Shown here one piece after another: positions 8,668 to 16,273 of a stretch of DNA of 64,000 nucleotides (position 1 is its first letter; each line of letters starts with the position of its first letter). The notes under the pieces were generated by a model, which was given only the letters and a program-made list of their open reading frames with translations, made no database searches and was not told the DNA's origin. This DNA comes from PNAI01 sp035574295 (GTDB lineage: Bacteria > Pseudomonadota > Alphaproteobacteria > Rhizobiales > Xanthobacteraceae): the NCBI GenBank assembly GCA_035574295.1, contig DATLYX010000009.1, forward strand, positions 33,539 to 97,538. Reading direction: 5' to 3'. Both the position numbers and the translations under genes were made by a program.

Positions 8668-8842
8668 GGTCGTGTCCGGTCGCAACCGGCTCCCTTCGCG
8701 CAACAAGACTGTACGGCATTGATAGGCGTGCGGCGCCAATTTCTCAATCCCCGCCCGCCGCAGCGCGCCCGCGCGCCCCGGGATGACCTAAGCGGGCGTT
8801 CCGGCGCGCCAATGAAAAGAGGCCGCCCGCATGCTGCGACAC

Positions 8843-8859
8843 GGCCGCGTTCCGCGGCC
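8843..8859 (-). terminator. GC-rich hairpin downstream of the GH25 lysozyme gene
   Basis: GGCCGCG and CGCGGCC pair around a 3-nt loop, within outer arms GAGGCCGC (8819-8826) and GCGGCCTC (8854-8861). It lies 42-58 bp past the lysozyme stop codon in its direction of transcription. No U-tract follows, so it is only a candidate terminator or mRNA end-stabiliser. Confidence 0.4.
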
Positions 8860-8900
8860 TCCACAGCAAGAGGGCGGATCGGTGCAAAAGCGTGACGGCT

Positions 8901-10886
8901 TTACTTGTCGATCGCGTTGATCAACCGCTCCAACAGGGCAGGATCAATGTTGGCGTCGACCCGCAACTTGCGGCCGTTGAGCAGTTCGATCTCGATCATG
9001 ATCCTTTCGGCGGACTTATCCGTCGGCGACCTTTCGCCGGGCGTATTTTCCTCGGCCGCCTTCTCCGTGGCGGGCCGCTGGCCGGAGTTGCGCTGCGCCG
9101 TCCTGCTCGGCGGCGCGACGCTCGCGGTGTTTGCCGTCCGGCTTTCGGCTTTCGCCTTCTCGCTGCCAGCCGTCGGCGCCGCAGCGCCCTGATTGGGACC
9201 GGCAGCCTCTTTCACAGGCTCTTTCACAGGGCTTAAGTTGACCGCCGCCACTTGCGGCGCAGGCGGCGCCTTCTGCTCACCCGCCGTCCCCTTCGACGCC
9301 TCCGGCGCCGCATTGACGCGCTCGGACGCATTGGCGGCTGTCTGCCCCTGATTTGCGGACGTTTGCGGCGCGGTGTTGGCGGTGGCCGGTTGCTCGCTTG
9401 CAACCGCGCCGCTCGGCTGCGGCGCCTGTGCGACGACAGCCGTGGCCGGAGCCTGTGTCGCCGGAGCCGCGGTCTGCGAGGACTTGCTGGAGTCCGGCGC
9501 CTCCTTGCCGGGCGAGCCCGTGTTCGGCGGCGCGGACACACGCGCTTGCGGCGGGGCCCCTTCGGATTGCTGCGGCGCTTGCGGCTGGGGAGTCTGCCGG
9601 ACCTGCTGCGGCGGACTGGCGACTGCGGGCGGCGCCGGATTGGCAACGACGGCGACTTGGCTCGATGCCGTGTTCGTCGCCTGCAGGGGTGCTTGCGTTG
9701 CCTGGTCCGGCTTTTGCGGCGCTGCGGCCGCCTGACTCGCGTTCGCTGCGGCCGTCGGTGGCGTTGCGGCCGATGAGGTTGCGCTTGTCGCCGGCGCAGC
9801 CGCGTTCGCGCCAGAGGCGTCGCTCACCTGCTGCGGGTTGACCGCTGCCACTTGCTGTCCGCCGCGTGCGGTCTTCTTGTCCTCGGTGCGCGCAACCTCC
9901 GCTTCGACCGCGGACACTTTCATCGCCTGCCGAAAGCGCGCCAGCGTTCCCCGAAACACGCTCACCTCCATGTTTCCGGGAACGATGCCGGTGTCCTCCA
10001 TCCTGCCGTTCTCGGTGAACTGCCAGATCGTCCAGGCCTGGTTGTTCGGCACCTTGGGCGAATCGTGCGCGTGCCGCCCCGTCTCCGGATAATCGGCGAT
10101 CCACAGCGGATAGCGTCGCAGCAGCGCAAATTTCTTCTCGTCTTTGATGCGCTCCATCCACCAGCTTCGGCTCGTGTAGATGATCGGAACGCGCCCGGTC
10201 TTCTGCTCGACGCGGTTGAGCCATTTCAGGATCTTGCCTGCGATCTCGTCGGGATCCTGACCCTGCCAAAAGTCGAGCCGCTGTCCGGTCTCGGCGACCA
10301 CGATCCATTTTTTGGCGGCGTCCCTTCGCAGATCGCGTTCGAGCTCGAGCACGGGCGGCAGGTCCCACGCCGTCAACTTGCCGGCCGCTTCGAGCCGCTC
10401 GACAAAATGATCGGCCTGCTCGACCGGGTCTTCGTCGGCCGACATGAAGTGACGGGCGCCGCGGTGCATCTTGTGCTGCGCCAATGCCCGCCAGTGATAT
10501 TCGAACGCGGGATCTTTGTATCGCGCGCCGTGCGTCGCCTTCAGGAAGACGAATGCGATCTTGCTGTCGGCGACCTTGGCCCAATCGATCCTGCACCGGC
10601 TGCAGTGTTCGCCGGCCTTGCAGGCGCAACCTTCGTCATTGTGATACGAGAGCGCGATGCCGTAGACCCTATCGCCCAAAATGTGCTTCGGGATGAAGAA
10701 CGGCTGCGTCAGCTTGGGAGCCAACGCCGCAGCGTTCGGGCCCAAATCCGACTTCCAGCGCAGCTCGAACAACTCCGCGCGCGACGGACCATCCATGTTC
10801 GCGTCGGCGTCCCGGGCGCGCGCCGTGCCCACAACGGCGAGCCAGCAGGCAACGGCGATCAGCCCGCACCGGATCGCGTATGTCAT
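8901..10886 (-). CDS. Secreted GH25-type lysozyme with long low-complexity tail and IS66 TnpA-like C-terminus
   Basis: 661 aa. An N-terminal signal peptide (MTYAIRCGLIAVACWLAVVG, ending in TARA) precedes a GH25 muramidase domain at about 45-330. Family marks are RIDWAKVADSKIAFVFLKAT, YKDPAFEYHW, GARHFMS, the acidic LPPVLELERD and WQFTENG. GH25 enzymes cleave the MurNAc-GlcNAc bond of peptidoglycan. Residues about 345-625 are almost entirely Ala/Pro/Gln/Ser/Thr, a disordered linker. The last ~33 residues (IEIELLNGRKLRVD, then NIDPALLERLINAIDK) form an ordered patch resembling the C-terminus of IS66-family TnpA proteins. The ATG at 10886 has GGAG 7 nt upstream, inside a three-copy repeat. About twice the length of a plain GH25 protein. 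The lysozyme domain is secure; the tail's origin is inferred. Confidence 0.87.
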   Translation of the reverse strand: MTYAIRCGLIAVACWLAVVGTARARDADANMDGPSRAELFELRWKSDLGPNAAALAPKLTQPFFIPKHILGDRVYGIALSYHNDEGCACKAGEHCSRCRIDWAKVADSKIAFVFLKATHGARYKDPAFEYHWRALAQHKMHRGARHFMSADEDPVEQADHFVERLEAAGKLTAWDLPPVLELERDLRRDAAKKWIVVAETGQRLDFWQGQDPDEIAGKILKWLNRVEQKTGRVPIIYTSRSWWMERIKDEKKFALLRRYPLWIADYPETGRHAHDSPKVPNNQAWTIWQFTENGRMEDTGIVPGNMEVSVFRGTLARFRQAMKVSAVEAEVARTEDKKTARGGQQVAAVNPQQVSDASGANAAAPATSATSSAATPPTAAANASQAAAAPQKPDQATQAPLQATNTASSQVAVVANPAPPAVASPPQQVRQTPQPQAPQQSEGAPPQARVSAPPNTGSPGKEAPDSSKSSQTAAPATQAPATAVVAQAPQPSGAVASEQPATANTAPQTSANQGQTAANASERVNAAPEASKGTAGEQKAPPAPQVAAVNLSPVKEPVKEAAGPNQGAAAPTAGSEKAKAESRTANTASVAPPSRTAQRNSGQRPATEKAAEENTPGERSPTDKSAERIMIEIELLNGRKLRVDANIDPALLERLINAIDK

Positions 10887-10892
10887 CGCACA

Positions 10893-10933
10893 CTCCAACG
10901 CACGCACAGACTCCAACGCACGCTCCAACGCAC
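10893..10933. repeat. Three-copy 11-bp repeat carrying the lysozyme ribosome binding site
   Basis: CTCCAACGCAC occurs at 10893-10903, 10911-10921 and 10923-10933. On the minus strand each unit reads GTGCGTTGGAG, so the GGAG used 7 nt before the lysozyme ATG is present three times in a row. Unit spacing is irregular (7 and 1 bp). Confidence 0.85.
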
Positions 10934-11310
10934 AGAGTTGCCTTGCCGCCTCCTGCTGGTTGGCGTTCGGACTCGGAAGGTCCCCTCTTCGTCCGCCGAT
11001 AAGACAATAACAATATCAAACCGGTAACGGCCGATCCACTGCTTCCCGGTCAGTTCCGGCAAGCGCGTGCCGCGTCTTGGGCGCCGTTAACGATATTCCC
11101 GCAAATCAGGGAGTCTTGATGGCGGGGGAGGGCGTATGACGCAAATCCGCGACCATTTGGCGGCCCCTGCGCTCCCTTTCCACGCAAAGTCTTCGCGCGA
11201 CGTTACTCGCCTGCGCTGCACCGCAGTCCGTCGGCGCCCTCGGGCGGTCGATTTTACGCAGGCACGCCCGGTTGTATCGGCATGGGCAGGGGCGGGTTAA
11301 AATCCGCTCC
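10934..11310. other. Intergenic stretch without a supported gene
   Basis: This gap between the lysozyme and the SDR gene contains an AT-richer patch near 11000-11020 that may hold the lysozyme promoter (minus strand), but no convincing -35/-10 pair was found. Reading frames here lack family motifs and ribosome binding sites. Nothing else is recognised. Confidence 0.5.
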
Positions 11311-11352
11311 TGATTCGACACCATGAATTCGACGCCATCAATTCGACGCCAT
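11311..11352. repeat. Three-copy 14-bp tandem repeat before the SDR gene
   Basis: Three adjacent 14-bp units end at 11324, 11338 and 11352. The core ATTCGACGCCAT is exact in units 2 and 3 and has one change (ACACCAT) in unit 1. The array ends 14 bp before the SDR start codon, directly upstream of its CTGGAG ribosome binding site, and so lies in the probable 5' untranslated region. Confidence 0.88.
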
Positions 11353-11366
11353 GACTGGAGCGCGCC

Positions 11367-12161
11367 ATGAGACTTCAGGACAAGGTGGCGATCGTGACCG
11401 GCGCCGCCCGCGGCATCGGCTTTGCCATCGCGAAGCGCTATCTCGCCGAAGGCGCCAAAGTCGTCATCGCGGACGTTAACGTGACGGCGGGCGAAGCCGC
11501 CGCCGGCGCGCTCGACCGGGACAAATGCCGCTTCGTGGCGACCGATGTGGGCGACGGGCGCAGCGTCGAGCGCCTGATTTCCGAAACCTGCAACGCCTTC
11601 GGCGGCATCGACATTCTCGTCAACAACGCCGGCATCGTGCACGGGGCGGATTTTCTCGACATCTCCGAGGCGGATTTCGATCGCGTGCTGCGCGTCAATC
11701 TCAAAGGCGCATTCTTGGCGGGCCAAGCCGCGGCAAAACGAATGGTCGCGCAGGTCAAGGCGGGCCGGCCGCCGGGCGCCATCATCAACATGAGCTCCAT
11801 CAATGCCGTGGTGGCGATCCCCAATCAGGTGCCCTACTGCGTGGCCAAGGGCGGCCTCAATCAGCTCACCCGGGTCATGGCCCTGTCGCTTGCCCCCTAT
11901 GGGATCCGGGTCAATGCCATCGGCCCCGGCTCGATCATGACCGACATTCTGAAGGCGGTTGCGACCGATCGCGAGGCCAAGCGGAAACTGCTGTCGCGTA
12001 CTCCGATCGGCCGCATCGGCGAGCCCGAGGAGATCGCTTCCGTGGCCGTGTTTCTGGCGTCCGCCGAAGCGAGCTATCTGACGGGTGAGATCGTCTATGC
12101 CGACGGTGGGCGGCTGGCGCTCAACTACCTCGTCCCGGTCAAGGAAGAGGCGCTCGGCTAG
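11367..12161 (+). CDS. Short-chain dehydrogenase/reductase
   Basis: 264 aa, classical SDR. The cofactor motif TGAARGIG is at residues 12-19, NNAG follows strand 4, the catalytic Ser lies in INMSSINA and the YxxxK pair in PYCVAKGG. PGSIMTDI and YLTGEIVYADGG are typical C-terminal marks. The acidic residue after strand 2 (IADVN) suggests NAD preference. Such enzymes oxidise or reduce hydroxy/oxo groups of small molecules. The ATG at 11367 has CTGGAG 7-8 nt upstream. The Lrp-type regulator starts 31 bp after its stop, so they may be co-transcribed. A substrate cannot be deduced; the final 15 residues after ADGG extend beyond the usual SDR end. Confidence 0.88.
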   Translation: MRLQDKVAIVTGAARGIGFAIAKRYLAEGAKVVIADVNVTAGEAAAGALDRDKCRFVATDVGDGRSVERLISETCNAFGGIDILVNNAGIVHGADFLDISEADFDRVLRVNLKGAFLAGQAAAKRMVAQVKAGRPPGAIINMSSINAVVAIPNQVPYCVAKGGLNQLTRVMALSLAPYGIRVNAIGPGSIMTDILKAVATDREAKRKLLSRTPIGRIGEPEEIASVAVFLASAEASYLTGEIVYADGGRLALNYLVPVKEEALG

Positions 12162-12192
12162 CCTGAGAGTGCGCCCCCGCGGAGGCCGCAAG

Positions 12193-12690
12193 ATGAACGC
12201 CAAGCGCCCGCCGGCTCTCGATCAGATCGACGTCAAGCTGTTGGCGGCGCTGCAACGGGACGGCCGCTCCACCATCGAGAAGCTGGCGCGGCGCGTCAAT
12301 CTCTCCGCGCGCGCCTGCCTCGATCGCGTGCGCCGGCTCGAGGCTGCCGGCATCATCTCCGGCTATCAGGCCATGGTGGAGCTCGACGCGCTGTCGCGAC
12401 CGATCACGGTTTTCGCCGAGATCGTGTTGGAGAAGCAGGCGCAGCAGGGCGAGTTCGAGCGCCGGATTGCCGCCATCGAGGAAATCGTGGAGTGCTGGGA
12501 GGTGAGCGGCACCGTGGACTATATCGCACGCTTCGTCTGCGTCGATTTGCCTGCTTACCAGGCGCTCACCACGCGCCTGATCGACGACCGGAGCCTCGGC
12601 ATCGCGCGCATCGTCAGCCATGTGGTGCTGCGCATGGTGCGCCGCTTTGGCGGTTACCCCGAGTCTCTCCTCTCGCGCAAAGCCGTCTGA
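12193..12690 (+). CDS. Lrp/AsnC-family transcriptional regulator
   Basis: 165 aa, family length. An N-terminal winged helix-turn-helix (LDQIDVKLLAALQRDGRSTI, then ARRVNLSARACLDRVRRLEA, GIISGY) precedes a RAM/ligand-binding alpha-beta domain (FAEIVLEKQAQ to SHVVLRMVRR). Such regulators bind amino acids and control their metabolism, often that of a neighbouring operon. The ATG at 12193 is chosen because GGAGG stands 7 nt upstream; longer in-frame extensions overlap the SDR gene. The next genes are ornithine aminotransferase, a DDAH-like hydrolase and an amino-acid ABC transporter, so arginine, ornithine or glutamate is the likely effector (inference). A perfect palindrome lies about 94 bp after its stop. 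Confidence 0.88.
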   Translation: MNAKRPPALDQIDVKLLAALQRDGRSTIEKLARRVNLSARACLDRVRRLEAAGIISGYQAMVELDALSRPITVFAEIVLEKQAQQGEFERRIAAIEEIVECWEVSGTVDYIARFVCVDLPAYQALTTRLIDDRSLGIARIVSHVVLRMVRRFGGYPESLLSRKAV

Positions 12691-12783
12691 ACGCGGCGCG
12701 CGGTATCGCCTGTGAAAAACCGCCTGCGTAAAAATGACTCATGCCTAACGGCACTGCGGTCGCCGCTGCAGATCGCCCTTTGC

Positions 12784-12800
12784 ACTTCCAAAATGGAAGT
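12784..12800. promoter_or_regulatory. Perfect inverted repeat upstream of rocD, candidate Lrp operator
   Basis: ACTTCCA-AAA-TGGAAGT is a perfect 7-bp palindrome with a 3-bp centre in the 226-bp gap between the Lrp regulator and rocD. It lies 47 bp upstream of the putative -35. A weaker ATGGA...TCCAT pair (12855-12871) overlaps the promoter and shares the TGGA core. Size and placement suit an AsnC/Lrp-type site; direct evidence is lacking. Confidence 0.5.
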
Positions 12801-12847
12801 CAAAACCGGCGTGCTCAGCGAAAGTCGCGATCGCGCTCCTCCCTCAT

Positions 12848-12876
12848 TTAACGAATGGAAATCAGCTCCATATACA
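12848..12876 (+). promoter_or_regulatory. Candidate rocD promoter
   Basis: TTAACG (12848-12853) and TATACA (12871-12876) are separated by 17 bp; the latter matches an extended AT-rich -10. Transcription from here would give a leader of about 35 nt ending in ACCGGAGGG before the rocD ATG at 12917. Confidence 0.45.
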
Positions 12877-12916
12877 ATGTGCACAAACGATTGCGCCCGC
12901 ACCGGAGGGCAAAGCC

Positions 12917-14143
12917 ATGGACGCCATGGAGCTGGAGAGGAAGTTCAGCGCGCACAACTACGCGCCGCTGCCCGTCGTTCTGGCGCGCGGCCAAGGCGCG
13001 TATCTGTGGGATGTCGAGGGTCGAAAGTACATCGACATGATGAGCGCCTATTCGGCGGCGAGCCACGGCCATGCCCATCCGCGCATTCTTGCGGCGTTGA
13101 ACCGGCAGGCCGCGCGCCTCGCGGTGCCTTCGCGCGCCTATTACAACGACCGTCTTGGCCCGTTCCTCGCCGAACTGTGCCGCGTGACCGGCCTCGACGC
13201 CGCCCTGCCCATGAACACCGGCGCCGAAGCGATCGAGACCGCGATCAAGGCCGCGCGCCGCTGGGGCTACCGCGTCAAGAGCATCCCCAAGGACCGCGCC
13301 GAGATCATCGTGGCCGACGGCAATTTTCATGGCCGCACCACGACCATCATCGGCTTCTCCTCGGAGCCGGATTATCGCGACGGTTTTGGGCCGTTCGCGC
13401 CCGGTTTCGTCTCCGTGCCCTACGGCGATCTCGACGCCGTTGCGCGCGCCGTCACGCCGAACACCGCGGCGGTGCTGATCGAGCCGATCCAGGGCGAAGC
13501 CGGCATCATCGTGCCGCCGCCGGGCTATCTCGCCGGGCTGCGGCGCCTCTGCGACGCGCACCGTATTCTCTTGATCCTCGACGAGGTGCAGTCCGGCCTC
13601 GGCCGCACCGGCGCGTGGTTCGCATACAACCACGAGCGCATCGCGCCGGACGGCGTGACGCTGGGCAAGGCGCTCGGCGGCGGTGTGCTGCCGGTCTCCG
13701 CCTTTGTTGCGCGCCGCGAGGTGATGGATGTGTTCACGCCCGGCTCGCACGGCTCGACCTTCGGCGGCAATGCGCTCGCCGCCGCCGTGGGCCTTGAGGC
13801 CTTGCACGTCATTCGCGACGAAAATCTCGTCGAACGCAGCCGCGAGCTCGGTGCGCACATGCTCAAACGCCTGCGCGCGATCCGCAATCCGGCACTGAAG
13901 GAGGTGCGCGGCCGCGGTCTGTGGGCCGGCGCCGAGATCGACCCGAAAATCGCAAGCGCGCGCGCCGTCTGCGAGCGCCTGCTCGCCGCGGGCGTGCTGT
14001 CGAAGGAAACGCATCGCACCGTGGTGCGTCTGGCCCCGCCTTTGGTCATCGCGCGGCAGGATTTGGATACCGCCCTCGACCGCTTCGAGGAGGTGCTGGC
14101 CTCTCTCGTCAGAGAGCCGCGCGCCGCAGTTGTCGCCGCCTGA
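12917..14143 (+). CDS. rocD: Ornithine--oxo-acid aminotransferase
   Basis: 408 aa, class III PLP aminotransferase of the ornithine type. N-terminal NYAPLPVVLARGQGAYLWDV, the NTGAEAIETAIKAAR loop and DGNFHGRTT are strongly characteristic of RocD/OAT. LILDEVQSGLGRTG holds the PLP-binding Asp, and Lys251 in TLGKALGGG is the Schiff-base lysine. It converts L-ornithine and 2-oxoglutarate to glutamate-5-semialdehyde and glutamate in the cytoplasm. The ATG at 12917 follows GGAGGG at about 8 nt. The stop codon overlaps the ribosome binding site of the DDAH-like gene (14152), implying tight coupling. The neighbouring Lrp gene is the probable regulator. Confidence 0.93.
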   Translation: MDAMELERKFSAHNYAPLPVVLARGQGAYLWDVEGRKYIDMMSAYSAASHGHAHPRILAALNRQAARLAVPSRAYYNDRLGPFLAELCRVTGLDAALPMNTGAEAIETAIKAARRWGYRVKSIPKDRAEIIVADGNFHGRTTTIIGFSSEPDYRDGFGPFAPGFVSVPYGDLDAVARAVTPNTAAVLIEPIQGEAGIIVPPPGYLAGLRRLCDAHRILLILDEVQSGLGRTGAWFAYNHERIAPDGVTLGKALGGGVLPVSAFVARREVMDVFTPGSHGSTFGGNALAAAVGLEALHVIRDENLVERSRELGAHMLKRLRAIRNPALKEVRGRGLWAGAEIDPKIASARAVCERLLAAGVLSKETHRTVVRLAPPLVIARQDLDTALDRFEEVLASLVREPRAAVVAA

Positions 14144-14151
14144 GGGAAGCC

Positions 14152-15048
14152 ATGGACAAGAAGCAGCCAACGGCGCGTTTCCTGATGTGCCGGCCCGACC
14201 ACTTCGCGGTCGCCTATACCATCAATCCCTGGATGGACCCGGAGAGCTGGGCGCGGCGCAATGCGACACTGGCCGCCGCCGCGCGCAGGCAGTGGGACGG
14301 CCTCTATCGCGCCATGCGGAATGAAGGCGCCGAGATCGAGCTCGTGCCTCCGAAGCCGAATCTGCCCGACCTCGTATTCACCGCCAACTCCGCCGTGGTG
14401 CTCGACGGCAAGGCGCTGCTCGCCCGCTTCCGCCATCCCGAGCGCCGGGCCGAGGAGCCGCAATTCGAGGCGGCGTTCCGCCGGTTCCAGGAACGCGGAT
14501 TGATCCGCTCCCTGCACAAGCTTCCGGAGCACCTCGTGCTCGAAGGCGCGGGCGACTGCGTCTGGGATCCGACGCGCAATATTTTTTGGATGGGCAGCGG
14601 CCAGCGGTCCGACGCCGCCGCACGCGAGGCGGTGGAGCGCGAGTTCGGCGTCGAGGCGGTGGTGCTGGAGCTCGTCGATCCGCGCTTCTACCACATGGAC
14701 ACTGCGTTTCGTCCGTTGCCCGGCGGCGAAGTGATCTATTATCCCAACGCATTCACCGCCGCGGGCCGCGCCGAGATTGCCCGCCGCGTGGATGCGGACA
14801 GGCGCATCCCCCTCAAGTTCGACGACGCCCGCCGCCTCGCGGCCAATGCGGTCTCGATCGGCCGCACGCTGATTCTCTCAGGCTGCAGCAATCGTCTGCG
14901 CGCCACGCTGGAACAGCGCGGCTATCGCGTTGTCGCCACGCCGCTCGACGCATTCCTGCGCAGCGGAGGCAGCGCCTTCTGCCTGACACTGCGCCTCGAC
15001 CAGCGCTCGGCCCGCACGGCCGGCACCCTCGTTCACGTCGCCGCCTGA
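14152..15048 (+). CDS. Amidinotransferase/DDAH-fold hydrolase, possible stand-alone arginine dihydrolase
   Basis: 298 aa, five-bladed propeller family of guanidine-modifying enzymes. The catalytic His181 (FYHMDTAF) and nucleophilic Cys277 (GSAFCLTL) are present, as are Glu131/Asp135 in EGAGDC and the N-terminal PDLVFTANSAVV. Members hydrolyse arginine or methylarginine. The TAN motif (Asn79) resembles the cyanobacterial ArgZ/AgrE dihydrolase, in which an Asn at this place directs arginine to ornithine plus 2 NH3 and CO2 (from memory of that family). Citrulline-forming relatives usually have an acidic residue. Immediate coupling to rocD (8 bp; GAGGGA overlaps the rocD stop) fits ornithine as product. 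Dimethylarginine hydrolase remains the main alternative. Confidence 0.8.
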   Translation: MDKKQPTARFLMCRPDHFAVAYTINPWMDPESWARRNATLAAAARRQWDGLYRAMRNEGAEIELVPPKPNLPDLVFTANSAVVLDGKALLARFRHPERRAEEPQFEAAFRRFQERGLIRSLHKLPEHLVLEGAGDCVWDPTRNIFWMGSGQRSDAAAREAVEREFGVEAVVLELVDPRFYHMDTAFRPLPGGEVIYYPNAFTAAGRAEIARRVDADRRIPLKFDDARRLAANAVSIGRTLILSGCSNRLRATLEQRGYRVVATPLDAFLRSGGSAFCLTLRLDQRSARTAGTLVHVAA

Positions 15049-15234
15049 GCGGCTCGGCGTTGCCTGGCCCAGGCTCCAATCCTTGAAACACGCCCCGCCG
15101 CCCACAGGGATGCACCCCCGGTGGGAGCCGGATTTGCGATCCGCTATACTTGCGGTGCGGAATGGGTTTCGGCCCGACCGTTCGGCGAGCCGGCCGGGCG
15201 GTGCGGCAATTGCGGCTCTCGGGAGATAACAACC

Positions 15235-16140
15235 ATGCGTCTCAAACTGATGCTGATGACACTGATGGCCACTGGCTGCCTTGCCGGTCCGGCGCCTGCG
15301 CAGGAGCTCACCGGCACGCTGAAGAAGATCAAGGACACCGGCACCATCACCCTCGGTCATCGCGAGTCGTCGATTCCGTTCTCCTATTTCGACGACCAGC
15401 AGAAGGTGGTCGGCTATGCCATGGATCTTTGCTATCGCATCGTCGAGGCCGTGAAGCGGGAGTTGAAGCTGCCCAAGCTCGACGTCAAGCTCAATCCGGT
15501 CACCTCCGCCACGCGCATCCCGCTGATGGCCAACGGCACCATCGACCTCGAATGCGGCTCGACCACCAACAATCTCGAACGGCAGAAGCAGGTGGCCTTT
15601 ACCATCACCCACTTCGTCACCGCCAACCGCTTCGTTTCCAAGCGCAAGGCAAACCTGAAGACGGTGGATGATTTGAAGGGCAAGACCGTGGTGTCCACCT
15701 CCGGCACCACCAACATCAAGCAGATCACCGAGATCAACGCCCAGAAGAAGCTCGGCATGAACATCCTCGCCGCCAAGGACCATGCCGAAGCTTTCCTGAT
15801 GGTGGAGACCGACCGCGCGGCGGCCTTCGTGATGGACGACATCTTGCTGTACAGCCTCGTCGCCACTTCGAAGTCACCGAAGGATTATGTGATTTCCGCG
15901 CAGGCGCTTTCGGTCGAACCCTACGGCATCATGCTGCGCCGCGACGATCCGGCGTTCAAGAAGGTGGTCGATGCGGCGATGATCCAGACCTACAGGAGCG
16001 GCGCCATCAATGCGATCTACGAGAAGTGGTTCCTCAAGCCGATCCCGCCGAAGGGAGTCAATCTCAACGTGCCGATGAGCGCCGCCTTCAAGAAGGTGGT
16101 GGCCAAGCCCACCGACAGCGGCGATCCCGCGGCGTATTGA
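15235..16140 (+). CDS. gltI: Amino-acid ABC transporter substrate-binding protein (glutamate/aspartate type)
   Basis: 301 aa. A signal peptide (MRLKLMLMTLMATGCLAG, cut near APAQ) precedes a type II periplasmic binding fold. It resembles GltI/DEBP in GTLKKIKDTGTITLGHRES, SIPFSYFD, LMANGTIDLECGSTTNN and VEPYGIMLRRDD. It binds acidic amino acids, or possibly other polar amino acids, in the periplasm for the permease encoded next. The ATG at 15235 has GGGAG 9 nt upstream; longer readings lack a signal sequence at the N-terminus. It lies 186 bp after the DDAH-like gene, so it may have its own promoter. A strong stem-loop separates it from the permease genes. Confidence 0.92.
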   Translation: MRLKLMLMTLMATGCLAGPAPAQELTGTLKKIKDTGTITLGHRESSIPFSYFDDQQKVVGYAMDLCYRIVEAVKRELKLPKLDVKLNPVTSATRIPLMANGTIDLECGSTTNNLERQKQVAFTITHFVTANRFVSKRKANLKTVDDLKGKTVVSTSGTTNIKQITEINAQKKLGMNILAAKDHAEAFLMVETDRAAAFVMDDILLYSLVATSKSPKDYVISAQALSVEPYGIMLRRDDPAFKKVVDAAMIQTYRSGAINAIYEKWFLKPIPPKGVNLNVPMSAAFKKVVAKPTDSGDPAAY

Positions 16141-16160
16141 CACGCGGCCGGGTTCGATAG

Positions 16161-16185
16161 CGCGCCCCGCCTCGAGCGGGGCGCG
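16161..16185 (+). terminator. Stem-loop between gltI and gltJ, probable processing/attenuation site
   Basis: CGCGCCCCG pairs with CGGGGCGCG in a perfect 9-bp stem with a 7-nt loop, 20 bp after the gltI stop and 88 bp before gltJ. No U-tract follows. Hairpins at this position in ABC operons commonly stabilise the binding-protein mRNA or cause partial termination, giving excess binding protein over permease. Confidence 0.6.
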
Positions 16186-16273
16186 CAGCGCGCGCGGCGT
16201 GGCCGGCGGATCGCGCTCCGTTGCGGCATTGGCCCTGCCATCCTAGGCGCGGCTTTGAGAGGGGCGGGCCGGC

